A stretch of DNA of 64,000 nt from Cryptomeria japonica (taxonomy: Eukaryota; Streptophyta; Pinopsida; Cupressales; Cupressaceae): NCBI RefSeq assembly GCF_030272615.1, contig NC_081407.1:442540713-442604712 (forward strand), read 5' to 3'. Within the stretch, counting starts at the first letter, position 1; every line of letters starts with the position of its first letter. Of the stretch, positions 32,211-41,942 are shown one piece after another. The position numbers and the translations under genes are program-made. The notes below the pieces were generated by a model, which had not been told where the DNA came from, did no database searches, and saw nothing but the letters and a program-made list of their open reading frames with translations.

Positions 32211-34256
32211 CTATGTGTAGAACCTGCGAAGGTGCATGCTGTTGATAGGATCCTCCAAAGATTCCCCTTCTGTAGTTGAGAGCTGATATGCCCCAGATCC
32301 ATATACCGCTGTGATGATGTAAGGACCAAGCCAGTTTGGTTCGAACTTGCCCTTCTTATCTCTGTCTTGTTGATTCTTGGGGTTCTCTCTGAGGACTAAG
32401 TCACCTACCTCAAATGTGCGAGGCTTGACCTTGTGATTGTAACTGCGACTCATTCTTTGTTGGTAAGCCTTGAGATGATTAAAAGCAGTGTGTCGTCGTT
32501 CCTCCAGCAGTTCTAGTTCTTGTAAGCGAGAGACCCTGTAGTCTTCATCGTTGATTATGTTTCTCAAGGAGACCCGTAAAGAAGGTAGCTCGACCTCAAT
32601 AGGCAAGATGGCTTCAGCACCGTAGACAAGTGAGTAGGGTGTAGCTCCTGTAGGTGTGCGGACACTTGTGCAGTAGGTCCAGAGTGCAGGATTGAGTTGG
32701 ATATGCCAGTTACGGCCAGCGTCGTCGACTGTCTTTTTAAGGATTTTGAGAATTGTTTTATTAGACGCCTCAGCTTGGCCATTACCTTGGGGGTAATATG
32801 GTGAGGAGAAACGGTGGGAGATATGGAAGCGCTCACAGAGTTCACGAACATCCTGATTTTTGAAGGGACGCCCGTTATCAGTAATAATGGAAGTAGGAAT
32901 CCCGTATCGGCAAATGATGTAGTTCAGGATGAAAGTAGCGATTTGTTTCCCAGTAACTTGTGTGAGAGGCACGGCTTCAATCCACTTTGTGAAATACTCG
33001 GTGGTTGTGATAATGAATTTATGTCCATTGGAAGAAGGAGGGTGAATCTTGCCTATGAGATCGAGTCCCCATTGACAAAAGGGCCAAGGAGATGCAAGTG
33101 GTTGTAGTTCTTGTGCTGGTGCATGTATGAGGTCTCCATGAATTTGACACTGCTTACACTTCTTGACAAACTGATAAGCATCTTTTTCCATAGTAGGCCA
33201 GTAGTATCCAGTCCTGATGAGTTTCTTGGCCAAGGTAGGACCACTAGTATGCGGACCACATATCCCTTCGTGCACTTCTCGTAATGCAATCTGAGCTTCG
33301 TCATTCTCTAAACATCTAAGGAGGGTGCCATCTAGACCTCGTCGGTATAGGATATCAGCTAGGATAACATATCGGGAGGATTGGCGAATGAAAGTGCGGC
33401 GTTGATTGTTCAATAGATCGGGAGGTAAGATATTGTCGCGAAGGTATGTGAATATGGAACCATATAACTGGGATTCCGGACCAACAACACATATCATTTC
33501 CTTAGGAATGATTTCATATGACGGAATCAGCAGGTTGTCTACCAGGAACTCATAGCAGGTCTCATTTTGCAGTAGATCAATGAGCGAAGCAATTGTAGCC
33601 ATGGCATCAGCAGCGCGATTCTGTTCTCTTGGTATCTGCTCAAACTCTATCTTTACAAAGTGTTGTTTCAGATCATCTACCAATTGTTTGTAAGGCAGTA
33701 GCTTTTCATCTTTTGTTTGATAATCATCAGTTGCTTGACGGATGACAAGTTGAGAATCCCCAAAAACACGAAGTTCTTGGATCTTCCATTGAACTGCAAT
33801 TCTTAACCCAGTTGTTAATGCCTCGTATTCCGCTATATTGTTGGTGCAAGGAAATGATAAGCAATATGACTTTGGTATAGAATCGCCTTGAGGAGCTATA
33901 AAGAGTATACCCACTCCTGCCCCATGCTGTGTGTATGAGCCGTCAAAATATAATTGCCATGACTTTGCCGGTGATATTGTTAGAATGGACTCATCTGGAA
34001 ATTCTGACTGTAGAGGAGCATCATCTATCATGGGAGCATCTGCCAGTTGATCTGCAATTGCTTGTCCTTTTATAGCTTTTCTGTCCACGTATTCAATGTC
34101 GAATTCACTCAAAATCATTACCCACTTGGCCAGCCGCCCAGTAAGTGTAGCTTTGTTGAGAAGATATTTTAGTGGATCAATTCTGGCAATCAACTTAGTC
34201 TTGTGAGTGAGCATATAATGTCGTAATTTTTGTGAAGCAAAGACACAGCGAGACAT
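32211..34256 (-). CDS. Element 2 pol C-terminal half: second RNase H and integrase
   Basis: This is an open frame of 681 codons. It starts in the end of the RT-linked RNase H (KLRHYMLTHK), continues through a connector (WVMILSEFDIEYVDRKAIKG), and has a complete second RNase H (LYFDGSYTQHGAGVGILFI; NNIAEYEALTTGLRIA; FGDSQLVIRQ; REQNRAADAMA). The integrase has an HHCC region (VHEGICGPH ... KCKQCQIHGD) and catalytic core motifs WGLDLIGKIH, IITDNGRPFKN and GQAEASNK, all with the expected acidic residues. The C-terminal domain contains VGDLVLREN and WLGPYIITAVYGSGAYQL, ending HLRRFYT. It looks enzymatically complete. It is separated from the RT by stops and a frameshift near 34250. Confidence 0.93.
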   Translation of the reverse strand: MSRCVFASQKLRHYMLTHKTKLIARIDPLKYLLNKATLTGRLAKWVMILSEFDIEYVDRKAIKGQAIADQLADAPMIDDAPLQSEFPDESILTISPAKSWQLYFDGSYTQHGAGVGILFIAPQGDSIPKSYCLSFPCTNNIAEYEALTTGLRIAVQWKIQELRVFGDSQLVIRQATDDYQTKDEKLLPYKQLVDDLKQHFVKIEFEQIPREQNRAADAMATIASLIDLLQNETCYEFLVDNLLIPSYEIIPKEMICVVGPESQLYGSIFTYLRDNILPPDLLNNQRRTFIRQSSRYVILADILYRRGLDGTLLRCLENDEAQIALREVHEGICGPHTSGPTLAKKLIRTGYYWPTMEKDAYQFVKKCKQCQIHGDLIHAPAQELQPLASPWPFCQWGLDLIGKIHPPSSNGHKFIITTTEYFTKWIEAVPLTQVTGKQIATFILNYIICRYGIPTSIITDNGRPFKNQDVRELCERFHISHRFSSPYYPQGNGQAEASNKTILKILKKTVDDAGRNWHIQLNPALWTYCTSVRTPTGATPYSLVYGAEAILPIEVELPSLRVSLRNIINDEDYRVSRLQELELLEERRHTAFNHLKAYQQRMSRSYNHKVKPRTFEVGDLVLRENPKNQQDRDKKGKFEPNWLGPYIITAVYGSGAYQLSTTEGESLEDPINSMHLRRFYT

Positions 34257-34441
34257 GCAAGCTCAATTGGTGTGTAGTTCAGCTCATATCCCACCAATGT
34301 GCGACTGATATAGTAGACTGCTTTTTCCTTGCCGTCAAGTATTTGTTGTGCTAGGAGTGCCCCCAGTGCTGTCGAAGTAGCTGATATGTAAAGTAGCAAT
34401 GGTTGATCTGGAATTGGTGGCATCAAAACTGGCGGGTTCAA
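34190..34441 (-). pseudogene. Element 2 RT-linked RNase H, frameshifted
   Basis: The stretch reads LLLYISATSTALGALLAQQ and a VYYISRTLVGYELNYTPIE segment, then loses frame near 34250. Downstream sequence of the same domain is in the next frame (KLRHYMLTHK). The first catalytic Asp is absent (ISATS), as in element 1, so this RNase H may be vestigial in the lineage. Confidence 0.85.
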
Positions 34442-34570
34442 AAGATAGTCTTTGAGCGCCTGAAAAGCCTGTTGACAGTTCTCATCCCATTTGAACTTGA
34501 TGTTTTTGTGTAGCAGGTGCTGGAAAGGGTTACACTTATCTGTGAGTTGTGCTATGAATCTTCGTATGGA

Positions 34571-35671
34571 CTAGAGTCTCCCTTGTAAAGATCGAAGTTG
34601 ACTGATATTCTTGGGTGGCGGCATGTCCAAGATAGCCTTGACCTTTGCTGGATCAACTTCTATTCCTCTTTTAGACACAATGAATCCTAGGAGCTTCTCG
34701 GAGGTTACTCCAAAGACACATTTCTTTGGATTCAATCTTACCTTGTACTTTTCCAATCGATCAAAAACAACTGAAAGTATGTCCAATTGTGTATTTCTGT
34801 CTATTGATTTAACCAAAAGGTCGTCAACATAATCTTCCACCGTTACATGCATGAGATCATGAAAAATAGTGGTCATCGCTCTTTGATAAGTGGCGCCTGC
34901 ATTTTTCAGCCCAAAGGGCATGACATTCCAACAGAAGGTTCCCCATGGACAAGTGAATGATGTTTTATGTTGATCTTCCGGTGCAATCCTGATCTGATTA
35001 TATCCAGAAAATCCGTCCATTAAAGATAACATTTCATGGCCTGCTGTGAGATCAACGATCAAGTCAATGTTTGGTAATGGGAAATCGTCCTTTGGACAAG
35101 CCTTGTTGATATCTCTAAAGTCTGTACATATTCGGATGCTGCGATCTGGTTTGCTAACAGGTACTAAGTTGGAAATCCATTCAAGATAATCAATTGGGCG
35201 TATGAATCTGACATCCAGTAATTTCTCCAGCTCTGCCTTGACTAATAATGCCACTTGTGGGTGCATTTTCCTCAATTTCTGTTTTACTGGTTTTGCCCCC
35301 GGTTTGACTGTTAAATGATGCATTACTAAATCGGGGTCTAGCCCAGGCATATCAGCATAAGACCATGCGAAGTTGATTTGTCGTTCCTTAAAGAAGCTTA
35401 TGAATCTTGCTTTCTCGGCCTCTGTCAATGATTGAGCCAAAAATATGTTATGTGGAACCTCTTCTGTACCAATATTTGTCTTTATAGTCTCCTCTACCAA
35501 CATGGATGATTTTTCCTCATATGATGCTGGGAGAATGTCGAGCCTTCCATCTTCGGGTGCCTCAGAGAGGTTTTCGCCCTCAGATACGTCCTTTCTTTTT
35601 ACTTTTTTGGAGTTAGATAGCGCCACAGTGTGGTTTTCGCCATAAGACCCTTGTTTTGTTTTTATTTTCAT
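34571..35671 (-). CDS. Element 2 reverse transcriptase
   Basis: RT motifs in order are VKQKLRKMHPQ, FIRPIDYLEWISNLVPVSKP, RICTDFRDINKACPKDDFPLP, SLMDGFSGYNQIRIAPEDQ, MPFGLKNAGATYQRAM, VEDYVDDLLVKS and NPKKCVFGV. The catalytic DD pair is intact. The frame ends at a TAG (34573-34571) where the sequence context implies a Gln (element 1 has LQS at the same point). It is in the same frame as the upstream linker. The N-terminal part is an acidic linker with ENLSEAPEDG. Confidence 0.93.
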   Translation of the reverse strand: MKIKTKQGSYGENHTVALSNSKKVKRKDVSEGENLSEAPEDGRLDILPASYEEKSSMLVEETIKTNIGTEEVPHNIFLAQSLTEAEKARFISFFKERQINFAWSYADMPGLDPDLVMHHLTVKPGAKPVKQKLRKMHPQVALLVKAELEKLLDVRFIRPIDYLEWISNLVPVSKPDRSIRICTDFRDINKACPKDDFPLPNIDLIVDLTAGHEMLSLMDGFSGYNQIRIAPEDQHKTSFTCPWGTFCWNVMPFGLKNAGATYQRAMTTIFHDLMHVTVEDYVDDLLVKSIDRNTQLDILSVVFDRLEKYKVRLNPKKCVFGVTSEKLLGFIVSKRGIEVDPAKVKAILDMPPPKNISQLRSLQGRL

Positions 35672-36055
35672 ATTTTTGCGACTAGAAGGCCCGACACCCT
35701 CACCAAAGTATGCTATGTTGTTGAGCTCTATGGCATATCCTGCTTTGTGGTCTCCAGGGGGAAGATCATCTCGAATGCCAAGGTAGTCGATAATAGCTTC
35801 GTCATTTTGAAATGTATCAAATTGTGCTGGTTCTTCATGATCCTAGTCAATGAGTTGGGGATGAACAAGGGGAAGGTCGTTAGTATTTTCAGAGTTCGCA
35901 AGGCTAATAGTGAAGATGTGGTTATATTCAGGTATGTCAAGATAGTCATCGAGGTCATCAATGGCACTCTCCTCATCAGTTTCGATCGTGAGTGAATCCA
36001 AATTATCATCACTAGTAGCACCCTCAGGGACAGGTGTCCTCATCCTATGTGATCT
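35672..36055 (-). pseudogene. Element 2 linker between G-patch and RT, with stops
   Basis: After the TGA at 36058-36056 the same frame reopens (MRTPVPEGATSDDN at 36043) through an acidic stretch. A TAG near 35842 lies where element 1 has TGG (Trp). FQNDEAIIDYLGIRDDLPPG and the join to the RT frame follow. No domain is recognised. Confidence 0.7.
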
Positions 36056-38593
36056 TCACCTAGGGCCTTGAAACGAAGCTTGTGCGGGATCCTTATGGGT
36101 TGGTTCTTGGCCAACTCTGAATTTTTTGTAAAATTCCTCCTCCTCTGTAGGTTCATCTGGCTCTCTGAATGTTTCTTTAAGCTCATAGTCACTGGAGGAT
36201 TTGTCTGAACCCCATTCCCACTCATTGGAGTCTGTGGAATAGTAATCCTCTTGTTGAGCTTCGGCCACTTTGATTTGCCATACCTCTTTTGTTCCTTTAT
36301 TGTGTAGTCTGGGATTCAGAAAACCAAGCCCCTTGGAGCGTTCCCTTCTTGTAGTTAGCTCAGGTTGTAAGGGCTCCATGACACCTTCTTTGCGTAATCC
36401 GAGAGGGCTTTTTCCATCGTACCCGAATCTTTGCAGAATTTTGAAGCCTTTGCCATAGTTCTCACAGGGTATTATAATCTGGTCATGTGTTTCCTCTTCA
36501 ACGTCCTTATAGAGCATTTTATATAAATTTTCTTCTTCTAGTTCGCCCCATTTTTGAAAGATGGTAGGATCCCATTTGAGCATCATGATGGAGATTTTCT
36601 TGTTAGGATGTGGCCTCCCATATTCCTTGGGAGAGGTCATGACTTGTCGTAAAAACATTGTTTGATTCAGAGTGTATTCTCCCATGCCTTTGTCTTGAAA
36701 CTTGGCTCTAAGTTCACCTTGTTTGGATGTCGAGGGCTTTAATGACTCAGGATCAATATATGCTGAAGAAGGAGTAGCCTCACGATTGCTGGGAATGATA
36801 GTCTCAGTATGTGATCTCAAGTTATTACAATATATGAATGGATTTGGATCACCATTGACCGTTACCTCAACTCCATTATGAGGAAACTTTATGCATTGAT
36901 GGTATGTTGATGGGACTGCCCTCATTTCATGAATCCACGGTCGTCCTAGCAATATGTTATACGTGAGATCTAGATCTAGGACTTGACAAACCACATCCTT
37001 TGTGACTAGCCCTATTCTTAGTGGTAAGGTGACCGTGCCCTTGGACGAGCGCTCTTCATCATCATAATCCTTAATGGTGATTTGGTTTGTAGAATTCACA
37101 GCTTTGTCAGAATATCCCAATTGTCTGATGGTACTCAAGGTACAAATATTAAGACCTGCTCCTCCATCTATCAGGACTCGCTTTATTCGGTGTTTATGTA
37201 TGAAGGCTTCAACGTGTAGAGGTACATTATGTGGCTGACTTATGGAGGCGTCATCGGCTTCTGTAAATGTGAGGGAGTGTGGAACGGATAGGTATCCCAC
37301 CATGGCTTGAAACTGGTCCACGTTCAGATCAGTAGGGATGGCAGTGTCTCTCAAGATTTTGTCAAGGATAGCTTTATGTGCAGGAGATATACGTAAGAGC
37401 TCAAGAATAGAGATAAGTGCAAGTGTCTTCCCTAGTTGTTCTACAAGGTCGTACTCAGGCTTGATTGATGAAAGATTGGTATTCTTAGTGGAGGCACCTG
37501 GCAACGTGATCTTACCTCGACGGGTTGTAACATGACATTCAGAGGTAGATTCAGACAAAGATCCCACACCTTTTAGGACAATTTTGGGTCTCTGAGAAAG
37601 ATTCTTAGGATTTTTGTTTTTGATAGTAATGGTAGAGATATGATTGTCCATTGAGATGTGATTGATAGTAGAATCATAATTGTAAGGTGCTCTAGTGTAA
37701 TTGGCTTGATCATCTGCGACTTTGCCTTTTCCTTTGTCATGTTTTGGGAATGGTTCCTTAAACATCTCATGCTCTTGGTTAGATGAATGTCCCTCAATCT
37801 CAATATCTCCTCTATCAATGAGATCTTGTACAATGTTTTTCAATCGATGGCAATTACTTGTCTTATGACCCTTGCTCTTATGAAACTCACAAAATTCATC
37901 ATCATTCCACCAATTCGGTTTGACCTTTGGTTCATATGGAGGAAAGTCTGGAACCGTGATTACTTTGTTTGCTACAAGCTTTTTGAATACTGATTCAAGT
38001 GGTTCTCCCAATGGAGTGTACTTCCTTCGTGGTTTTGAAGTTGTTTGATTGTTCACTTGATTGTTGGTAGAACTTGATCCAGAAAAGACGAACTTTGGTC
38101 TCACTGTGTTGGCATCAACAACGCCATCATTAACTGTATTCTTATTCTTGTTCCAAAATTTTGGTTTGTCCTTTCCTTTGAAGTCTTCTTTGTTTTCTTT
38201 GAATAGCTTGACAACTCCTTGTTCAATTAAGACCTTTTCTGTTGCTAGGCCCTTTTCAATGACATCCTTGAATGTAGACAAACAAGCTTTTCTGAGATCA
38301 TAGCCAATAGCTTTATTAACATTTTGTGTGAACATCTCCACCATTTGTTTTTGCGGGATTTCACAAGAGCATCTGCTAGCTAGGTTTCTCCATCTCTGTA
38401 AAAATGTTGCGAAAGATTCTCCTTCCTTTTGTTTCGTATTGCACAAGGTAGTAACTGAGACATCTGTTTCTATGTTGTAAGAGAAATGCTGAATGAATGC
38501 CTCTGCCAAGTCGCCCCATGACTTAATACCAGGAGGTAATTGAGAAAACCATTCCATAGCTTGATCGCCTAAACTCTGTGGGAACAACCTCAT
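36056..38593 (-). CDS. Element 2 gag C-terminal part, protease and G-patch (845 codons)
   Basis: This is one long open frame. The gag core continues from MRLFPQSLGDQAMEWFSQLP through TLCNTKQKEGESFATFLQRW. The zinc knuckle CEFHKSKGHKTSNC (C-x2-H-x4-H-x4-C) follows. The protease has VLIDGGAGLNICTL (Gly where canonical enzymes have Thr or Ser), YDDEERSSKGTVTLPL, YNILLGRPWIHEMRAVPS and YHQCIKFPH. The G-patch is YGKGFKILQRFGYDGKSPLG with GVMEPLQPEL and KGLGF. An acidic C-terminus with DSNEWEWGSDKSSSDYE ends in TGA, in frame with the RT. The TAG immediately upstream (38596-38594) separates it from the gag N-terminus; element 1 has Tyr there. Confidence 0.93.
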   Translation of the reverse strand: MRLFPQSLGDQAMEWFSQLPPGIKSWGDLAEAFIQHFSYNIETDVSVTTLCNTKQKEGESFATFLQRWRNLASRCSCEIPQKQMVEMFTQNVNKAIGYDLRKACLSTFKDVIEKGLATEKVLIEQGVVKLFKENKEDFKGKDKPKFWNKNKNTVNDGVVDANTVRPKFVFSGSSSTNNQVNNQTTSKPRRKYTPLGEPLESVFKKLVANKVITVPDFPPYEPKVKPNWWNDDEFCEFHKSKGHKTSNCHRLKNIVQDLIDRGDIEIEGHSSNQEHEMFKEPFPKHDKGKGKVADDQANYTRAPYNYDSTINHISMDNHISTITIKNKNPKNLSQRPKIVLKGVGSLSESTSECHVTTRRGKITLPGASTKNTNLSSIKPEYDLVEQLGKTLALISILELLRISPAHKAILDKILRDTAIPTDLNVDQFQAMVGYLSVPHSLTFTEADDASISQPHNVPLHVEAFIHKHRIKRVLIDGGAGLNICTLSTIRQLGYSDKAVNSTNQITIKDYDDEERSSKGTVTLPLRIGLVTKDVVCQVLDLDLTYNILLGRPWIHEMRAVPSTYHQCIKFPHNGVEVTVNGDPNPFIYCNNLRSHTETIIPSNREATPSSAYIDPESLKPSTSKQGELRAKFQDKGMGEYTLNQTMFLRQVMTSPKEYGRPHPNKKISIMMLKWDPTIFQKWGELEEENLYKMLYKDVEEETHDQIIIPCENYGKGFKILQRFGYDGKSPLGLRKEGVMEPLQPELTTRRERSKGLGFLNPRLHNKGTKEVWQIKVAEAQQEDYYSTDSNEWEWGSDKSSSDYELKETFREPDEPTEEEEFYKKFRVGQEPTHKDPAQASFQGPR

Positions 38594-38596
38594 TAA

Positions 38597-39721
38597 CTAT
38601 GTTTCTTCTGCCGCTACCTCAATGCAAGCTGTGAAGAATTGTCTTATGTGTGCCTTGGGGTCTCCTTTTCCTCTATATTTGTCAAATTTTGGTGTCACAA
38701 AATGTGGAGGAAATGGCAGCATTGGAATGCTCTTATCGAAGGGATAAGGGCATATATCTCTCATGGTGTATGTAGGTTTTGATGTACCCATGTCCTCCAC
38801 CTTCTTTTGTAGATCTCTAATTTGTTGCTCCAAATTATTCTTGGGTGGAGATTGATTTCTTGTAGCATACCCCATGTTTGAAACACCCATTTGAGGAGGA
38901 ACTTGTTGCATATATGGATGATACTGATCGTAGACATGTCCATATGGAGGTCTATATTGTTGCGACATATATGGAGCACTTGGCATAACTTCTTGTTGAG
39001 GGACCCCATATCTGTTTTGTGTGTATAAACCATATTCAATAGGTCTTTCATTTTCCATTGTGTTGCCCCCAATTTTGACATGAGGTCTCCTTGTGTCAAA
39101 ATTTTGAGGATGTCCTTGAGTATCCACTTGTTTTGATTGATTCATACCTTGAGCATGTGATTGAGCATAAGGCCTCCATGCTGGTCCTTGAGTGTAAGTA
39201 TCATATGTTTGAGCTTGTGTATGTGGGATTGCTGGTTTTTGAAGCAAAACTGATGGTGACTCAGGCATCATATTATTCGGTCCTCTATTTCCTCCACTAT
39301 TTGGTCTCCTTTGATCCATGTTAGGTTGAGTTTGTTGTGAGGGTCGACTTTCCATAAGTTGAGATAAGTCAAAATCATGCGGTATTTTAGCTCCACTTTG
39401 TGCCATCATGTTTAAAAAGTATTGACGATCTCTCCTCATTATCTCTTCAACCAATCTATTGAATTGAGGGTCCCTTATGGATTCTTGTATGTCTGCTGAT
39501 AGTATTGAAGAATTGTCAACATTGTCATTGTGCGTAGCATTGTTGTTTATAGTGTTTGCGCTTTCCACATTTGGATTGTGTCTATAAACATTCATGTCTG
39601 GTAATGTAGTGTGCTCAGGATTGTAGAATAGATCATTGTCATACTCATAAGAACTCATGTTTGCGGATTTTTGAGCTTCTTTAGCTATTCTCCTAGATTT
39701 TTGAAGGCGGGTTTCAACCAT
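38597..39721 (-). CDS. Element 2 gag N-terminal part
   Basis: The frame starts MVETRLQKSRRIAKEAQKSA. An Asn-, Gln-, Pro- and Tyr-rich disordered region follows (many YTQ, PYMQQ and PPYG phrases), then a short coiled coil (LEQQIRDLQKKVEDM) and the beginning of the gag core (KFDKYRGKGDPKAHIRQFFT), ending at a TAG. It is longer than in element 1 because of the disordered region. The ATG was chosen because it matches the gag start position in element 1 (MAQTRSQSRQ). Confidence 0.88.
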   Translation of the reverse strand: MVETRLQKSRRIAKEAQKSANMSSYEYDNDLFYNPEHTTLPDMNVYRHNPNVESANTINNNATHNDNVDNSSILSADIQESIRDPQFNRLVEEIMRRDRQYFLNMMAQSGAKIPHDFDLSQLMESRPSQQTQPNMDQRRPNSGGNRGPNNMMPESPSVLLQKPAIPHTQAQTYDTYTQGPAWRPYAQSHAQGMNQSKQVDTQGHPQNFDTRRPHVKIGGNTMENERPIEYGLYTQNRYGVPQQEVMPSAPYMSQQYRPPYGHVYDQYHPYMQQVPPQMGVSNMGYATRNQSPPKNNLEQQIRDLQKKVEDMGTSKPTYTMRDICPYPFDKSIPMLPFPPHFVTPKFDKYRGKGDPKAHIRQFFTACIEVAAEET

Positions 39722-40207
39722 GAACTAGGTGTTAGACCAATATGAGAGACTAGACGAAAATGACAAGAGCATGGAAGACCAAGAGTTGTATGGAGTGTAA
39801 ATGAATCTTGAGGTGTACTTGCAATGTCCAAAGTGTAAGACCAAGTATTGTAAGTAGTAGAGTAGGTGTGACTTCCAAAGAGAGGATAGTTTCTCTTGAT
39901 GAGGTAAGCTGACCTTGACTCTAAGTAAGACCAAATGAGACCCAAAGGTAAGAAACCTTGATGAGGGACCACTTAGCAAAGTGTAGTTGTATGTAGTATG
40001 TTGACAAAGTATGACGAGGACAAGCAAGTGACCTTTTGACTCAAGTTTAGATAATTGTGAATGTAAAATGAGGTATGAAGCAATGATGAACTATGTAAGA
40101 CCTTAGAACAGGCTGAATGCTAGATGAAACCTGAAGAGACAACCTAAGAAGCTCAAGTATGCCGAAACTAATTTTCTTTGTTTGCTTGACTGTTAAAGTT
40201 TTCAAAT

Positions 40208-40366
40208 CCTGACACAGACGCCTCTGTATACTTCACAGACGCGATTCCCAGACACAGACGCCTCTCTATTTGACACAGACGCTGATAAAAACACAGACGC
40301 TATTCTGTACTTCACAGACGTGCTTATCTGACACAGACGCGGTTTGAACAGACACAGACGCGTTTC
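40208..40366 (-). repeat. GCGTCTGTG motif cluster in gag-pol leader, proximal, element 2
   Basis: On plus it reads cacagacgc about eight times in 160 bases, with unrelated spacers of 8-15 bases. On the gag-pol strand each reads GCGTCTGTG, the same sense as the PMD pre-mRNA motif. Confidence 0.85.
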
Positions 40367-41584
40367 TGTAACCTTAGTGCAATTTTTTCTATCTGTGAAG
40401 TAGTTTTGTTGTGACCAAATCTGATTTTTCGACTGTTTTTCGTGACAAGAGGACACAATGTTGATAACTCAATGTTTGCCAACTGTTTAGACTCCAAAAG
40501 TGTGTTGTTTGATGTAAAAAGTTTTTGCATACACTTGAAGACACAAAAGACACAATGTTTTGTTGTTTTGTCTTGAATGTTTGAGTGTTTAGCATAAGAC
40601 AAGCACAAATCTTAGGGCTGGCCAAGACAATAGTTGTTGATCCCACATAGGGTTTTACCCCCGAGGCTATGCTATTCAGAGCGGATACTTAGATGCTTGA
40701 CCTCACTGGCTCCACCCTCGGCACTCACTTCTCGGGTCAGCCAAGCATCAGCCCCCATGAAAACTCCCCATGGCGAACTTTGTATCTCTACTAAGAACCG
40801 TATGTGTGTGGGCCGCTACCAGAGGTCCGACCTCCTGCCTCAACAACTAGAAGGATTTGGGCATCTAAAACAAAGAGGTGCTAGTAAGGGCATCCGCTCG
40901 TGTGGCCATACATGCGACACTTTCAGCTCTGTAAATACAGAAGGCTCCCAGCCGGTAGGGTTACGCCCTACAAATGATCAAATAAATTTGATCAAACGGG
41001 TTTATGGGGAGACATAGTGTCGGTATGAACTAATCAGCACACGTTATTCATAGTTTTCACCATGAATACATTTGATTATAGTGGTTTGGATGAGGTGGGT
41101 TTTCCTCGCTACCACTTGGGTCGTTCTCTTCTCACTAGTAGTCCTAATGACCACACGAGAAGACAGGCCCTCTAAAGAATAAACAAAAAGAGCCTATTGC
41201 TCAAGACACAAAAGACAATGATTCAATTTTAGTGCACCAATGGAAGTGTTTGCTAATCTATGAAAACAAGGCACACAACAAAATTACGAAACCCTAGCCA
41301 AGACCCTGCAACAAAATTGTTAGTAGTTTGGGTTGTTTCAAATGATTACCCCTTCCTGCAAGCACACAAGTTAGGTAAATTTTAGAAAACCCAAAAGACT
41401 TTGTGAAAAGGGGCCTTCAACAAAAACGTATTTGCCTCCAAAGCAAGCTGCACAAACCAGGTTAGCTAGATCTGCAAGAGTTAGCCGAAAACAAACCAGA
41501 TCTGAAACCCTAAGTACAAAATCCGAAAACCCGAATCAAAACAAATTTGAAAAATTGCAAAACAGAATGCACAGATGCCTTTAT

Positions 41585-41835
41585 ACCAGACACAGACGCG
41601 TCTGTATGACACAGACGCGGTTCTGTAGTTCACAGACGCGATCAAAGGTCACAGACGCGACTTTCGAGTGCAGACCCGATAAGATCCAGCACAGACGTGG
41701 TTAAAATTCTCAGAGGCGATTCCAGAAACCTGCAAAAAAAAAAAAAAAATTGGCAAAAACACAGATGCGATTCCCGATATCGCAGACGCTTCTGAAACAC
41801 AAAAACGCGATCCGAACACTCGCAGACGCGGAAAA
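41585..41835 (-). repeat. GCGTCTGTG motif cluster in gag-pol leader, distal, element 2
   Basis: About eight to ten copies of cacagacgcg-like words (plus strand) are spread over 250 bases, some decayed (cagacccg, cagaggcg, cagatgcg). They lie within 360 bases of the 5' LTR. Confidence 0.8.
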
Positions 41836-41921
41836 ACCTAAAATGTTGTCGAAAACTGTCCGATCTGCAACTTTAAAAATGCAAAATCTGCAACAAAATT
41901 GTTAAATGCAAAGGGACAAGA

Positions 41922-41939
41922 GTCCCACCGGGCATGCCA
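41922..41939 (-). promoter_or_regulatory. Candidate primer binding site, element 2
   Basis: On the element strand TGGCATGCCCGGTGGGAC starts three bases after the 5' LTR, the usual place for tRNA priming. I cannot name the tRNA. A small hairpin, GGGAC-AAGA-GTCCC on plus (41913-41926), overlaps its downstream side. Confidence 0.5.
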
Positions 41940-41942
41940 AAA

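Larger units (their letters stand above)
39722..41942 (-). other. Element 2 leader (5' untranslated region of gag-pol RNA)
   Basis: About 2.2 kb between gag and the 5' LTR with no credible coding on the element strand. Two clusters of the GCGTCTGTG motif lie at 40208-40366 and 41585-41835. Between them, 40640-41170 is GC-richer, structured-looking sequence. A 127-codon plus-strand frame there is antisense and probably spurious. A poly-A run (about 17 bases) is at 41734. Confidence 0.7.

Noticed and set aside
36056-36058. Programmed read-through of the stop between G-patch and RT in element 2
   Set aside because: The same frame carries further stops (38596-38594, near 35842, 34573-34571), and element 1 has stops at different places. 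Random decay is simpler.
40634-41017. 127-codon plus-strand ORF in the element 2 leader
   Set aside because: It is antisense to gag-pol, has no recognised domain, no counterpart in element 1 and a composition that fits structured non-coding leader.
40208-41835. Regularly recurring cacagacgc words looked like a repeat-spacer array
   Set aside because: Repeats are only 9-10 bases, degenerate and unevenly spaced, in a eukaryotic retrotransposon leader. Not CRISPR.
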